Assembly (NCBI RefSeq): GCF_019443965.1
Contig: NZ_CP040814.1
Coordinates: 1,550,001-1,614,000 of the forward strand
Length of the DNA stretch: 64,000 bases
Direction: 5' to 3'
Source of the DNA: Salinibacterium sp. M195
GTDB taxonomy: Bacteria; Actinomycetota; Actinomycetes; Actinomycetales; Microbacteriaceae
In this document: in pieces, positions 51,964-59,557 of the stretch
Layout of the letters: each line of letters starts with the position of its first letter
Numbering within the stretch: position 1 is the first letter of the stretch
Position numbers and translations under genes: made by a program
Notes under the pieces: generated by a model
Databases searched by the model: none
Seen by the model: only the letters and a program-made list of their open reading frames with translations
Told to the model about the DNA's origin: nothing

Positions 51964-52439
51964 CCGGCAAACGTATTCAGCAGCGCGGCCTCTGGTTCGA
52001 CGAGTTCGAGGAGGGCGCGGTCTATCTGCACGCTCCCGGCCGCACCGTCACTGAGGCTGACAATGTTCTCTTCACGACGATGACGATGAACACCCAGTCG
52101 CTGCACTTGGATGCGGCGTGGTCAGAGCAGCAGCCGTTTGGGCAGCGCTTGGTGAACTCGATGTTTACGCTCTCGACGATGGTGGGGGCATCCGTAGCTC
52201 AACTGACGCAGGGCACGATTGTGGCGAACTTGGGCTTCACGGAGGTAAATTTTCCGCATCCGCTGTATCACGGCGACACGATGTATTCGGAGTCTGAGGT
52301 GCTGGAGAAGCGGCTCTCGAAGTCGCGCCCCGGCCAGGGAATCATTTCGTTGCGTCACACAGCCAAGAACCAGGACGGTGTTGTGGTGGCTGTCGCAACC
52401 CGTTCGGTGATGGTCTGGACTGAGGAGGGCGCACCGTGA
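51960..52439 (+). CDS. MaoC-family (R)-hydratase
   Basis: 159-residue hotdog-fold protein of the Rv2499c type. WFDEFEEGAVYLHAPGRTVTEADNVLFTTMTMNTQSLHLDAAWSE carries the hydratase-2-like segment, though the usual D-x-N-x-H is replaced by MNTQSLHLD. Probably hydrates an unsaturated or methylated glutaconyl-type CoA made by the carboxylase. ATGA overlaps at both ends. Confidence 0.88.
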   Translation: MTGKRIQQRGLWFDEFEEGAVYLHAPGRTVTEADNVLFTTMTMNTQSLHLDAAWSEQQPFGQRLVNSMFTLSTMVGASVAQLTQGTIVANLGFTEVNFPHPLYHGDTMYSESEVLEKRLSKSRPGQGIISLRHTAKNQDGVVVAVATRSVMVWTEEGAP

Positions 52440-53251
52440 GCTTCACTCTAGGGCCGTCGATTCTGTTTGTTCCGGGCGATCGCCCCGACCGTTATGCCAA
52501 GGCGCTTGAGCGCGCAGATGCCATCATCATTGACCTTGAGGATGCTGTTGCCAGTGTCGACAAGGCTGCTGCCCGCGCTGCCCTGATTGCTAACCCGATG
52601 GATCCGGCTCGCACCATTGTGCGACTGAATCCGGCCGGCACCGAGGATCACGATAGTGATCTGGAGGCGTTGGAGCAGACGGAGTACCGCACGGTGATGC
52701 TCTCGAAGTCGGAGTCGGTTGCTGACTTCGATGCGCTCAAAGAACTCGACGTGATCGCCCTGTGCGAGACGGCGCGGGGCGTGCTGGCGGCCACCAGTTT
52801 GGCGGCGCTGGATTGCGTGGTTGCCCTCATGTGGGGTGCCGAAGATTTGGTGGCCTCGCTCGGCGGCTCATCGTCGCGCGAAGATTCCGGCCCCTACCGT
52901 GGTGTCGCGCTGCATGCTCGCTCGTCGGTGTTGCTCGTGGCCGGTGCCTATTCGAAGGCTGTGATCGACGCGGTGCATCTCGACATCGCAGACCTGGAGG
53001 GTCTCGGTGCTGAGGCTCGGGATGCCGCGGCTCTCGGGTTCACGGCAACGGCCTGCATTCACCCCTCACAAGTGGCCATTGTGCGCGAAAGTTATGCGCC
53101 CACGGTCGAGCAAATCGCGTCCGCACGGGCACTTCTCGCCGCCGCGGAATCGCAACCCGGAGTCTTCAGCTTCGAGGGTCGCATGGTCGACGGGCCCATC
53201 CTGCGGCACGCGGAGTGCGTGGTGGCGCGGGCGGGGTTGCGCGAGGGTTAG
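52436..53251 (+). CDS. citE: CitE-like beta-hydroxyacyl-CoA lyase
   Basis: 271-residue TIM-barrel enzyme of the HpcH/HpaI group. LFVPGDRPDRYAKALERADAIIIDLEDAV opens the barrel, MLSKSES and ALCETARGV carry metal and CoA-contacting residues, and MWGAEDLVASLGG the second acid. Its M. tuberculosis counterpart Rv2498c in the same operon position cleaves 3-hydroxy-3-methylglutaryl-CoA and citramalyl-CoA, which would finish leucine breakdown here. GTG start in a GTGA overlap. Confidence 0.88.
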   Translation: MSFTLGPSILFVPGDRPDRYAKALERADAIIIDLEDAVASVDKAAARAALIANPMDPARTIVRLNPAGTEDHDSDLEALEQTEYRTVMLSKSESVADFDALKELDVIALCETARGVLAATSLAALDCVVALMWGAEDLVASLGGSSSREDSGPYRGVALHARSSVLLVAGAYSKAVIDAVHLDIADLEGLGAEARDAAALGFTATACIHPSQVAIVRESYAPTVEQIASARALLAAAESQPGVFSFEGRMVDGPILRHAECVVARAGLREG

Positions 53252-53470
53252 GCGGGAATCTTACGCCCGCTGCAGGGATGGGATTTCATAGAGGTAGGAC
53301 TTGCTTCATCAAGGTGCTGCATAGTTGCTTCGTATCGAAATAGTCACACGCGGGCGCAGAGGTGGTGTTCGAGGGCGCTGGCCTGAGAGAATGCGCTGAG
53401 AGCCTCGTGTACACAATCGGGTCACTCGAAACGTTGCCGACCGCTCGGGATAGAACGTGAGGGCATATAG

Positions 53471-54337
53471 ATGTACAGGCTGCGCGATTCACTTCTGTGC
53501 ACTACGAAAGTCGTGGTGTTGATCGTCGACCCGGAGTCTTGGGACTCGCCTTTCGCCGAGCGAGTGCGAGTGGCTGATGTGGTCGAGGTTAGAATCGCCC
53601 CGCGCGCGGACTTACTCTCTGCTGTAACCGACGCGCTGGCGGCTCAATTAGTCCCTCCGGAGCTAGATTACGCGCAGCGGCGTGATTACTCGACTATTCG
53701 GCGAGTGACGTCGGAGAACGCCGCGGGTAGTCGGCCTGGCGACGAGATCGGTGTTGCTTTTTTCGATCACTTGGTGAGACGCAACGGGACTGCTGAGTTT
53801 CGTGAAGTTAGTTTCAGAGTGCCGACCACTTTCGAGTCCTTGAACCGTGCTGCAAAAGTCGGGCTCGAATCGCCTCCCAGCGTCATTGCTGTGATGCCGC
53901 AAATGGGGTGGGGCGGTGATCCTGTTGCGATTGACATTCTCCAGTGGTTGCTTGAACATGGGGTCGATGCTGGGATGGGCGCCCTAGGCGTTTACACATT
54001 TGGCCGTCTTCGTTGGTACTTGCGCTCTCGGCGAGCCAAGTTCGTCGCTAGGTCGTGGCGGGTACGCAGGCTAAATGCGCCGTATCAGCTGCGGCGTCTT
54101 GTAGGGAAGAAGGAAAAATGGGGTGCAATGGAGCTAGCGAAGCTGCTTGCGGTCGATCCCCAGGTCGCTCGTGATCTGTTGACTTCGCTGGGCTTTGTGG
54201 AAGATTCTTTGAGGAACTGGATTCCCGGTACTTCACTTGATGCGGTCGCCGCGCGCGAGTCATGGATGCGCGACGAATACAAGGACCCGATGGGCGCATA
54301 TTTCGAAGTTGAGCCTCGAGGAAGATTTCCTAGTTAG
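53471..54337 (+). CDS. Orphan hypothetical protein
   Basis: 288 residues, unlike any family I know. First half is strand-rich (VVVLIVDPESWDSPFAERVR, VVEVRIAPRADLLSAVTDALAAQL); the middle contains a mildly hydrophobic helix region (PVAIDILQWLLEHGVDAGMGALGVYTFG) and a basic patch (RSRRAKFVARSWRVRRL). Near the end MELAKLLAVDPQVARDLLTSLGFVED resembles a winged-helix or ribbon-helix unit. GAGGG lies before the ATG. Codon use is less GC-biased than neighbouring operon genes, so it may be acquired. Confidence 0.65.
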   Translation: MYRLRDSLLCTTKVVVLIVDPESWDSPFAERVRVADVVEVRIAPRADLLSAVTDALAAQLVPPELDYAQRRDYSTIRRVTSENAAGSRPGDEIGVAFFDHLVRRNGTAEFREVSFRVPTTFESLNRAAKVGLESPPSVIAVMPQMGWGGDPVAIDILQWLLEHGVDAGMGALGVYTFGRLRWYLRSRRAKFVARSWRVRRLNAPYQLRRLVGKKEKWGAMELAKLLAVDPQVARDLLTSLGFVEDSLRNWIPGTSLDAVAARESWMRDEYKDPMGAYFEVEPRGRFPS

Positions 54338-54699
54338 CACGATTCAGCGGCTCTAGGGGCGGGAGTTTTATGGAGTTGAAACTTCCTAACTATGTTCAAA
54401 CAGCTTCGGCCAGCAACGCTGAGAAAGTATGGATCGTTTGGTCCCTTCTTTGACCAAACATCATTGACCGTAGGTCCAGCGAGATCTTGACCGCCGTTGT
54501 GGGGGCGGGGGGACTCCTACGGAAATGCGGGCCTTTCCATGAAGCGCGAAACGACAAAACCACTTCGGCAGAGAGCTCCTCTGGTCTGAAGTCTGACTGG
54601 TGCACGGAGCTGTACCGACCTCCGATGGTCTCGAGTTATCAGCGGCAAGCACCAGTCTTCAATCTGATCGAACTTAGCGCGGAGCAGGCGGGGGTGCCC
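54338..54699. other. Gene-poor stretch after the orphan gene
   Basis: No gene supported on either strand; the open frames present have no family resemblance and poor codon character. It contains the inverted repeat at 54436-54459. The stretch borders a truncated reductase fragment, so it may mark an old deletion or insertion end. Confidence 0.55.
54436..54459 (+). repeat. 8-bp inverted repeat
   Basis: gtttggtc and gaccaaac are exact reverse complements with an 8-base pyrimidine-rich loop. It lies about 100 bp after the orphan gene 53471-54337. It could be that gene's terminator, or a scar of a mobile element. Confidence 0.5.
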
Positions 54700-54891
54700 T
54701 TTGGTCAGGCCGTTCTTCATGGCGAGAGCGATCGTGTTGGCAAGGTCGGCATAGTCGTGGCCGAGGAGGTGGGCGCCGATGATGCGGTCGGTGCTCTTGT
54801 CGACCAGAATCTTTGTCGCGCCGGTCGTTTCACCAATGCGGTAGTTGGAGAACCAACCGCTCGTGTCAGTGAATCGTATGTCACCGGCGAG
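54700..54891 (-). pseudogene. C-terminal fragment of a pyridine-nucleotide disulfide reductase (glutathione/mercuric reductase-like)
   Basis: Reading leftward from 54891 the frame gives LAGDIRFTDTSGWFSNYR, then IGETTGATKILVDKSTDRII and GAHLLGHDYADLANTIALAM with KNGLT. This is the start of the dimerisation domain of flavoprotein disulfide reductases. The FAD and NADPH domains (about 350 residues) that should come first are absent, and after KNGLT the family match is lost. It starts exactly where the thioredoxin-like gene stops, as if an internal deletion joined the two. No start codon or ribosome site is evident. Confidence 0.75.
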
Positions 54892-54893
54892 AG

Positions 54894-55193
54894 CTACAAA
54901 CCTTTCAACTTCTCTCTCAGTTGGTCAACAGTGGGCGCGCCGGCAAAGCCAGCCGGGGTGATGTAGCGGCGGCATGCAAGCCCGACCGGGGCATCCGGCT
55001 GGGCAAAGGGATCCACACCATCGAAGAGGATGCTCGGCGACCCGCGGAACCCCACACGCTCAGCTTCTTCGACCGTGTCGACCAGGTGTCGCGACACGGT
55101 GATCTGCGGGAACTCTCGTACCAGTTCGTTGATGTGCTGATCGGCAACCTTCCAGTTGGGGCAGCCCTCGAAGTATTGCAGCGTGATTTCCAT
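54894..55193 (-). CDS. Thioredoxin-like protein divergent from MerR
   Basis: 99 residues: MEITLQYFEGCPNWKVADQH, then FRGSPSILFDGVDPFAQPD and LACRRYITPAGFAGAPTVDQL. A single Cys (EGCPNW) replaces the CxxC of thioredoxins, with another Cys at ACRRY. Small proteins of this pattern are often linked to merA-like reductases and MerR regulators in actinobacteria. GAGGG precedes ATG 55193. It is 54 bp from the divergent MerR gene. The reductase that should follow is reduced to a fragment. Confidence 0.82.
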   Translation of the reverse strand: MEITLQYFEGCPNWKVADQHINELVREFPQITVSRHLVDTVEEAERVGFRGSPSILFDGVDPFAQPDAPVGLACRRYITPAGFAGAPTVDQLREKLKGL

Positions 55194-55247
55194 ACCCTCA
55201 CCGTAAACCTTGAAGTGCACTTGAAGGTCAAGCGTTAGTCTTGCCCC

Positions 55248-55646
55248 ATGCTTATTGGAGAAGTCGCCGATCGCCTGGATGTTCCGCGCCACACGATCCG
55301 TTTTTACGAAAAGCAAGGGCTTCTGCCCGAGCCTCAGCGGCAAGGCAACGGGTACCGCGACTACGATCCCGCCGTTGTCGACCGAGTCACGTTCATCCGC
55401 AACAGCCAAGCCGCGGGGCTCACGCTCTCGGAAATCATGAGCATCCTTTCGCTGCGGGATGCCGGCGAAGCGCCCTGCACCCACGTCTCGAGTTTGCTCG
55501 AACACAAACTAGAAGGCGTACAGGAGCGCCTGAAAGACCTGGCGGCGCTCGAAGCGGAGCTGAAACAACTCATCCACGAGGCGCAAGCTCTCGACCCGGC
55601 CAACTGCACCGAGGCTGAGATCTGCACCATCATCCCGCGCTCCTAG
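55248..55646 (+). CDS. MerR-family metal/thiol-stress regulator
   Basis: 132 residues. The winged helix-turn-helix is MLIGEVADRLDVPRHTIRFYEKQGLLPEP..GYRDYD, followed by the long dimer helix. Cys residues C77, C120 and C126 sit near the metal-binding positions of MerR/ZntR (about 79, 114, 123), but the C77-C120 spacing is larger than the usual 35, so the ligand is uncertain. Expected to activate the divergent thioredoxin-like gene from the 54-bp shared promoter. Confidence 0.9.
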   Translation: MLIGEVADRLDVPRHTIRFYEKQGLLPEPQRQGNGYRDYDPAVVDRVTFIRNSQAAGLTLSEIMSILSLRDAGEAPCTHVSSLLEHKLEGVQERLKDLAALEAELKQLIHEAQALDPANCTEAEICTIIPRS

Positions 55647-55797
55647 AGAGCGGCGATGGCCTGAGCGGCGTTTCCGCTGACGGTCAGCACGAGCGCGACG
55701 GACAACTCCGCCGATAGCTGCTTTCTCCGATTTCTTCATCTCGAGAGCTCGAACGATTGATGCTCAATGATTAGTCGAAGTAGATATCGAAAGGCCT

Positions 55798-56118
55798 ATG
55801 CTGTCGAGCATGAAAGCCGAGCCCACCGTGCACAGCGAAGAACTCGAAGAACTTGCCCATCCTGTCTATCGAGTCAATTTTTGGGCGAAGCCACTTTCAG
55901 CTGCTTTCGGATGGAATCTGGACGCGTGGGTAGTTTTCGGCGCAGCAGACCTCGATGAGGTCTCTCAATGGGTGGAAGATCACGCCAAGGGACGTCGATA
56001 CGAACTATTCGTTGAAACGGTGAGCCAGACCTACTCCGGCTTCGAAAAACCTCGGACGGCAAGCCTTGTTCGCCTTGCCGGGGCCAACCCCAACGACCCC
56101 AGATTCACAGATGCCTAA
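55798..56118 (+). CDS. Hypothetical protein
   Basis: 106 residues: RVNFWAKPLSAAFGWNLDAWVVFGAADLDEVSQWVEDHAKGRRYELFVET is strand/helix-like and the rest is polar. No family recognised; no signal peptide. AAAGG precedes ATG 55798 at short spacing; ATG 55810 is a possible second start. The 151 bp between it and merR contain nothing I can identify. Confidence 0.6.
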   Translation: MLSSMKAEPTVHSEELEELAHPVYRVNFWAKPLSAAFGWNLDAWVVFGAADLDEVSQWVEDHAKGRRYELFVETVSQTYSGFEKPRTASLVRLAGANPNDPRFTDA

Positions 56119-56204
56119 CTCCCCACAGCCAACAACTTGACCGCAACATCTGCTCCGCCTGGCATTAGTGGAGTTTCGCTTACTTCTTTCGTAGGGTGGG
56201 GCAC

Positions 56205-56375
56205 ATGATGAGTTCAATCGGCGCGTTCGCAATGCTTCTCAATCTGCTTTTTGCCGCTGCGGTGATTGTCCTCTTTGTCTTGGCTGTCTGGGCTCTGATC
56301 CTGTCGATCAAAGCGCTGCGGAAGTACCTCGGGCAACCGGGGCCTTCCAGCACAAATCTGCACGGAAGCGAGTGA
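56205..56375 (+). CDS. Small single-span membrane protein
   Basis: 56 residues: a short Ser/Ile start, one strong membrane helix (residues about 10-36, FAMLLNLLFAAAVIVLFVLA onwards), then a basic patch IKALRKYLGQPGP. A GGGTGGGG stretch a few bases before the paired ATG codons may serve as ribosome site. Too short for most automated callers. It precedes another membrane protein by 42 bp and may be in its operon. Confidence 0.6.
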   Translation: MMSSIGAFAMLLNLLFAAAVIVLFVLAVWALILSIKALRKYLGQPGPSSTNLHGSE

Positions 56376-56417
56376 GCGCTATACGTTCGCGCGGACACTC
56401 GGCGACTCGACGAGCAC

Positions 56418-56864
56418 ATGAGTTCTCCTACTAAGAACACCGCTGGGGTCGGCATCGTCAAACCCAGCGCGCTCGCACCCAGTGGCGGCTGGCGCTCAGG
56501 AGCCGGGCAACTGGCGTTCTGGCTTATCGCCACTATCGGAACGATCGTGCTCTGTGTCGCGTGGTTCTGGTACGGGTTGTCGTTCTTCGAAGAGATGACC
56601 GAGCAATGCAAGTCGGTGGCTGCGAACTCATCCATGGCCGGGTTCGGACTAGCCTTCGGCGGAATCCCGCTCGTCATCATCCATGTGCTGACGCTGGTGC
56701 CCATGCTGGTGATTGGCGCGATGTACTACTCGAAACTAACTAGCGGTGTCGTGCTCGCCGTGGTTGTTGTTGTGGCCGCGAGTGGGTTCGGGATCATCGT
56801 GAACGAACTGCTCTGGGAAGGGCAACTCTTCACCATGTCTGCGGCGAGTTCCGGATGCTCGTAA
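56418..56864 (+). CDS. Hypothetical membrane protein
   Basis: 148 residues with three membrane helices (about 32-55, 78-103, 108-128). Two Cys in extracytoplasmic-side stretches (EEMTEQCKSVAANS and the C-terminal SSGCS) might pair. No family recognised. Followed by the 353-residue gene after 12 bp, so likely an operon. Confidence 0.65.
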   Translation: MSSPTKNTAGVGIVKPSALAPSGGWRSGAGQLAFWLIATIGTIVLCVAWFWYGLSFFEEMTEQCKSVAANSSMAGFGLAFGGIPLVIIHVLTLVPMLVIGAMYYSKLTSGVVLAVVVVVAASGFGIIVNELLWEGQLFTMSAASSGCS

Positions 56865-56876
56865 GGGGGAGTGAAC

Positions 56877-57938
56877 GTGGGGTTTAGTGAATTGAGCGCC
56901 GCTGATGCGGAGCTGTATCGGACGGTAATCGAAGAGGACGGCCCGATTCTGCTGGCCGAGCTCGCGCAACTGCTGCGCGCCGACTGTCAGGACCTCGACC
57001 AGTTCGATGGCTCCGCCGAAAGTCTTGTGCCGCTGTGGACGTGGTTCATTTCATTTGCGCGAGCCGGCTTTCCGGGTGTTCCGCCGGATGCACGGTCACG
57101 GCGGGAGGCTGTCGAAGAGATCATTCCCGGAACCTCGCGGCAAGATTACGCGTCTGAATTCCTCGTGCACTATCTATTTGAGGTTGCTAAACGCGAACTG
57201 CGAGATGTTGTTTGGGCTTTGGATACTTGGAAGCCTGGCATGAGCTTTCAACGAACAGTGATGCAAAGCGTTAACGATCGCGAAACTCAGATTCCCTACT
57301 CGCTGGACTCGTTCTGCTGGGGGCTCGTGCACCTTTTGATGTCCGACAGGGGAGGAGCGGAGGCGCCTGACAACTTGCTTCATCGCACCCTGCGGTCGAT
57401 GCTCAACTTGCCACAAACCGCAGTCGCGGATGCTCTCACAATCCCGCGCTCTGGAGTCTCAATCCTTGAAGGTTTAGGCGAGCCTGGTCCTCGTCGACCA
57501 CCGTTGACGTTCGTGCCCGCTGCCGAACACTCGGCGCGGGACGCTGCTGAACTCGAGGACGACGAGCCGGTCGGTGATGAGCTCATTCTGGCGGCGCCGG
57601 ATACTGATGTGGAGAATTTGGAAGACGCTCGTCCACTCGATGCCGAGGCGGTCGCCCAGACGCTGACCCGCTTGGGATTTGTCACTAGCGAAGGAGAACC
57701 GATCACGGCGGCGGTCATCCTCGCTGAGGAGATGACCGAGTTCATGCGTACAGATCATGAGGTTGCCGTGTTCGCTACCGCTGCGTACGGCGGCAAATTG
57801 CGGGCTCTTCATGTCGACTCGATTAACCCCACGAAAGCACAGTGGGAAGAGGTCATGACCGCGTTGCAAACGCTCGCATCGTCGCTCGACGCAAAGCTTG
57901 CGCGCGAAGACGAGTTCGATTTCTTCGAAGACGAGTAG
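56877..57938 (+). CDS. Hypothetical acidic protein
   Basis: 353 residues, soluble, strongly acidic in the last third (DEDDEP-like stretches, FDFFEDE end). The N-terminal 170 residues are helical (AELYRTVIEEDGPILLAELAQLL, LVHYLFEVAKRELRDVVWALDTW); the C-terminal part reads like a separate alpha/beta unit (EAVAQTLTRLGFVTSEGEPI). No family known. GTG 56877 sits 7 bases after AAGGGGG and is preferred to GTG 56871. Confidence 0.65.
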   Translation: MGFSELSAADAELYRTVIEEDGPILLAELAQLLRADCQDLDQFDGSAESLVPLWTWFISFARAGFPGVPPDARSRREAVEEIIPGTSRQDYASEFLVHYLFEVAKRELRDVVWALDTWKPGMSFQRTVMQSVNDRETQIPYSLDSFCWGLVHLLMSDRGGAEAPDNLLHRTLRSMLNLPQTAVADALTIPRSGVSILEGLGEPGPRRPPLTFVPAAEHSARDAAELEDDEPVGDELILAAPDTDVENLEDARPLDAEAVAQTLTRLGFVTSEGEPITAAVILAEEMTEFMRTDHEVAVFATAAYGGKLRALHVDSINPTKAQWEEVMTALQTLASSLDAKLAREDEFDFFEDE

Positions 57939-57959
57939 ACGGGGCGGGTAGCTGCGCGC

Positions 57960-58493
57960 TTACTCTTCAAACGTGTTGACCATGGCGTGCGCGGCACGGT
58001 CGAGATATGCCCAGATTTCGGCGTCGTAGAGCGGTGGCAATTCGAGAGTGTCGAGAGCGTTGCGCATGTGGTGCAACCAACGGTCGCGAGCATCCGGATT
58101 CACCTTGAACGGCATGTGGCGCATGCGCAAGCGGGGGTGTCCGCGTTCCTGGCTGTACGTGTTCGGACCGCCCCAATACTGTTCCAAGAAACCGGTGAGG
58201 CGCTGGATCGCACCCTCGAGATCGGGCTGCTCTGGATACATCGGCAGCAGCACTTCATCGGTGGCGACGCCAACATAGAACTCGCGCACGAGCTTCTCGA
58301 ACGTGTCGCGACCGCCGATGAGTTCCCACATCGAATCAGCCGGAGCATCCGGGGTCACCGCCGGCTTCGCAATGATGCGAATCTTCGGGCGCTTCGCGGG
58401 TTCAGCCACGTTGCCAGCCGCAGTCGCAGTCTCGGCCACGTTCTCGGGCTCAGTCACGCCCGCAGCGTCAGCCACGTTCTCAGGGTCGGTCAT
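57960..58493 (-). CDS. glbO: Group II truncated hemoglobin
   Basis: 177 residues. After an unusual about 50-residue N-terminal extension with three ENVA(D/E)-type repeats, the globin begins at SMWELIGGRDTFEKLVREFY. Group II features: PMYPEQPDLEGAIQRLTGFLEQYWGGPNTYSQERGHPRLRMRHMPF with the proximal His in RMRHMPF and Trp G8 in RDRWLHHM. Binds O2/NO or reactive species. ATGA overlap with the downstream mscS-type gene. Confidence 0.9.
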   Translation of the reverse strand: MTDPENVADAAGVTEPENVAETATAAGNVAEPAKRPKIRIIAKPAVTPDAPADSMWELIGGRDTFEKLVREFYVGVATDEVLLPMYPEQPDLEGAIQRLTGFLEQYWGGPNTYSQERGHPRLRMRHMPFKVNPDARDRWLHHMRNALDTLELPPLYDAEIWAYLDRAAHAMVNTFEE

Positions 58494-59479
58494 TTCTTGG
58501 GCTTCTCCTCGCCAAAGTTCACGGGCACCGGGCGCGTGCGGGGCGGTCGTGCACCACGCACACTCGCAGCTCCCTCAAAGCCACTCAACACGATCGAGTT
58601 CAATGCGGGAAGCTTGACACCCGCCTCATCCAAATCCTTCTTCAACCGGGCCCGCAGCTCGCGAGCAACATCATCCTTTGTCGCGGATGCCGTCTTCACT
58701 ACAAGACGAACGACCACCGCTTCATCCGAAATAGATTCAATGCCCCAAATCTCGGGCACCTCCAAGATGCGGGTCGTCCACTTGGGCGTCTTGTAGAGAT
58801 CAACGGCGGTCTTCAGGATGCGCTCCTGCACGGCATCCACATCGGAGTCATACGGCACAGCAAGGTCAATGATCACGCGCGCCCACCCCTGCGACATGTT
58901 GCCCACGCGGGTGATCTCGCCATTGCGCACAAACCACAGGGTTCCGTTCACATCGCGAACCTGTGTGGTGCGGATGTCGACAGACTCCACAACACCCACC
59001 GCCGGCCCGAGGTCAACAATGTCGCCAACGCCCAACTGATCCTCGGCCACCATAAAGAGGCCGTTCAGTACGTCCTTGACCACGTTTTGGGCACCAAAAC
59101 CGAGACCAGCGCCGGTTGCAGCGGTGATAAGGGCAAAGGCGCCGGTGGCGTTGGGGGCGAAAAGATCGAAGAGCAACAGCAGCACGACGATCACGATCGC
59201 AACAGTGACGAGGCTGGAGAGAACGCCGCCGAGAGTACGAGTGCGTTGAACAACGCGCACCGCGGCAAGAGGGGAAGTCAGCAGAACTTGGGTGTCATGA
59301 ATGTTCTCTTTGTGCTTCACGCCGTTCACCACGCGGTCGACGACGCGCTTAATGACGAACAGCAGAATGAAGCGAAGAACCCAAGCGCCGGCAATGATCA
59401 CGGCACCTTGAAGAAGCGTCGAGCTCTCGTAAAACGCTCGCACCGCGGCCCATAGGCCACCTATCGTGAAATCTTCCAT
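58490..59479 (-). CDS. MscS-family mechanosensitive channel
   Basis: 329 residues with three N-terminal membrane helices and the MscS beta domain. The pore-lining region is LITAATGAGLGFGAQNVVKDVLNGLFMVAEDQLGVGDIVDLG, where GAGLGFGAQ is the Gly/Ala-packed TM3. Opens under membrane tension to release solutes; fits with the osmoprotectant importer elsewhere. A C-terminal Pro/Arg/Lys-rich tail is present. Since on the minus strand this gene is upstream, glbO is translated after... the channel's stop overlaps the glbO side: the globin start (58493) precedes no ribosome site, so coupling is likely. Confidence 0.88.
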   Translation of the reverse strand: MEDFTIGGLWAAVRAFYESSTLLQGAVIIAGAWVLRFILLFVIKRVVDRVVNGVKHKENIHDTQVLLTSPLAAVRVVQRTRTLGGVLSSLVTVAIVIVVLLLLFDLFAPNATGAFALITAATGAGLGFGAQNVVKDVLNGLFMVAEDQLGVGDIVDLGPAVGVVESVDIRTTQVRDVNGTLWFVRNGEITRVGNMSQGWARVIIDLAVPYDSDVDAVQERILKTAVDLYKTPKWTTRILEVPEIWGIESISDEAVVVRLVVKTASATKDDVARELRARLKKDLDEAGVKLPALNSIVLSGFEGAASVRGARPPRTRPVPVNFGEEKPKK

Positions 59480-59557
59480 GCTTGGGAGCCTAGCGAGCGA
59501 CTGCTGAATAGTCGCCGCTAGGCTCCCGCACGACCACCCGAAGGCGGCTGAAAGGGT

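Noticed and set aside
51960..52439. Calling the MaoC-like gene an (R)-specific enoyl-CoA hydratase with certainty
   Set aside because: The hydratase-2 D-x-N-x-H motif is not intact in the usual form, so only the family level is claimed.
54487..54966. 159-codon open frame on the plus strand
   Set aside because: It is antisense to the reductase fragment and the thioredoxin-like gene end; the family match is on the minus strand.
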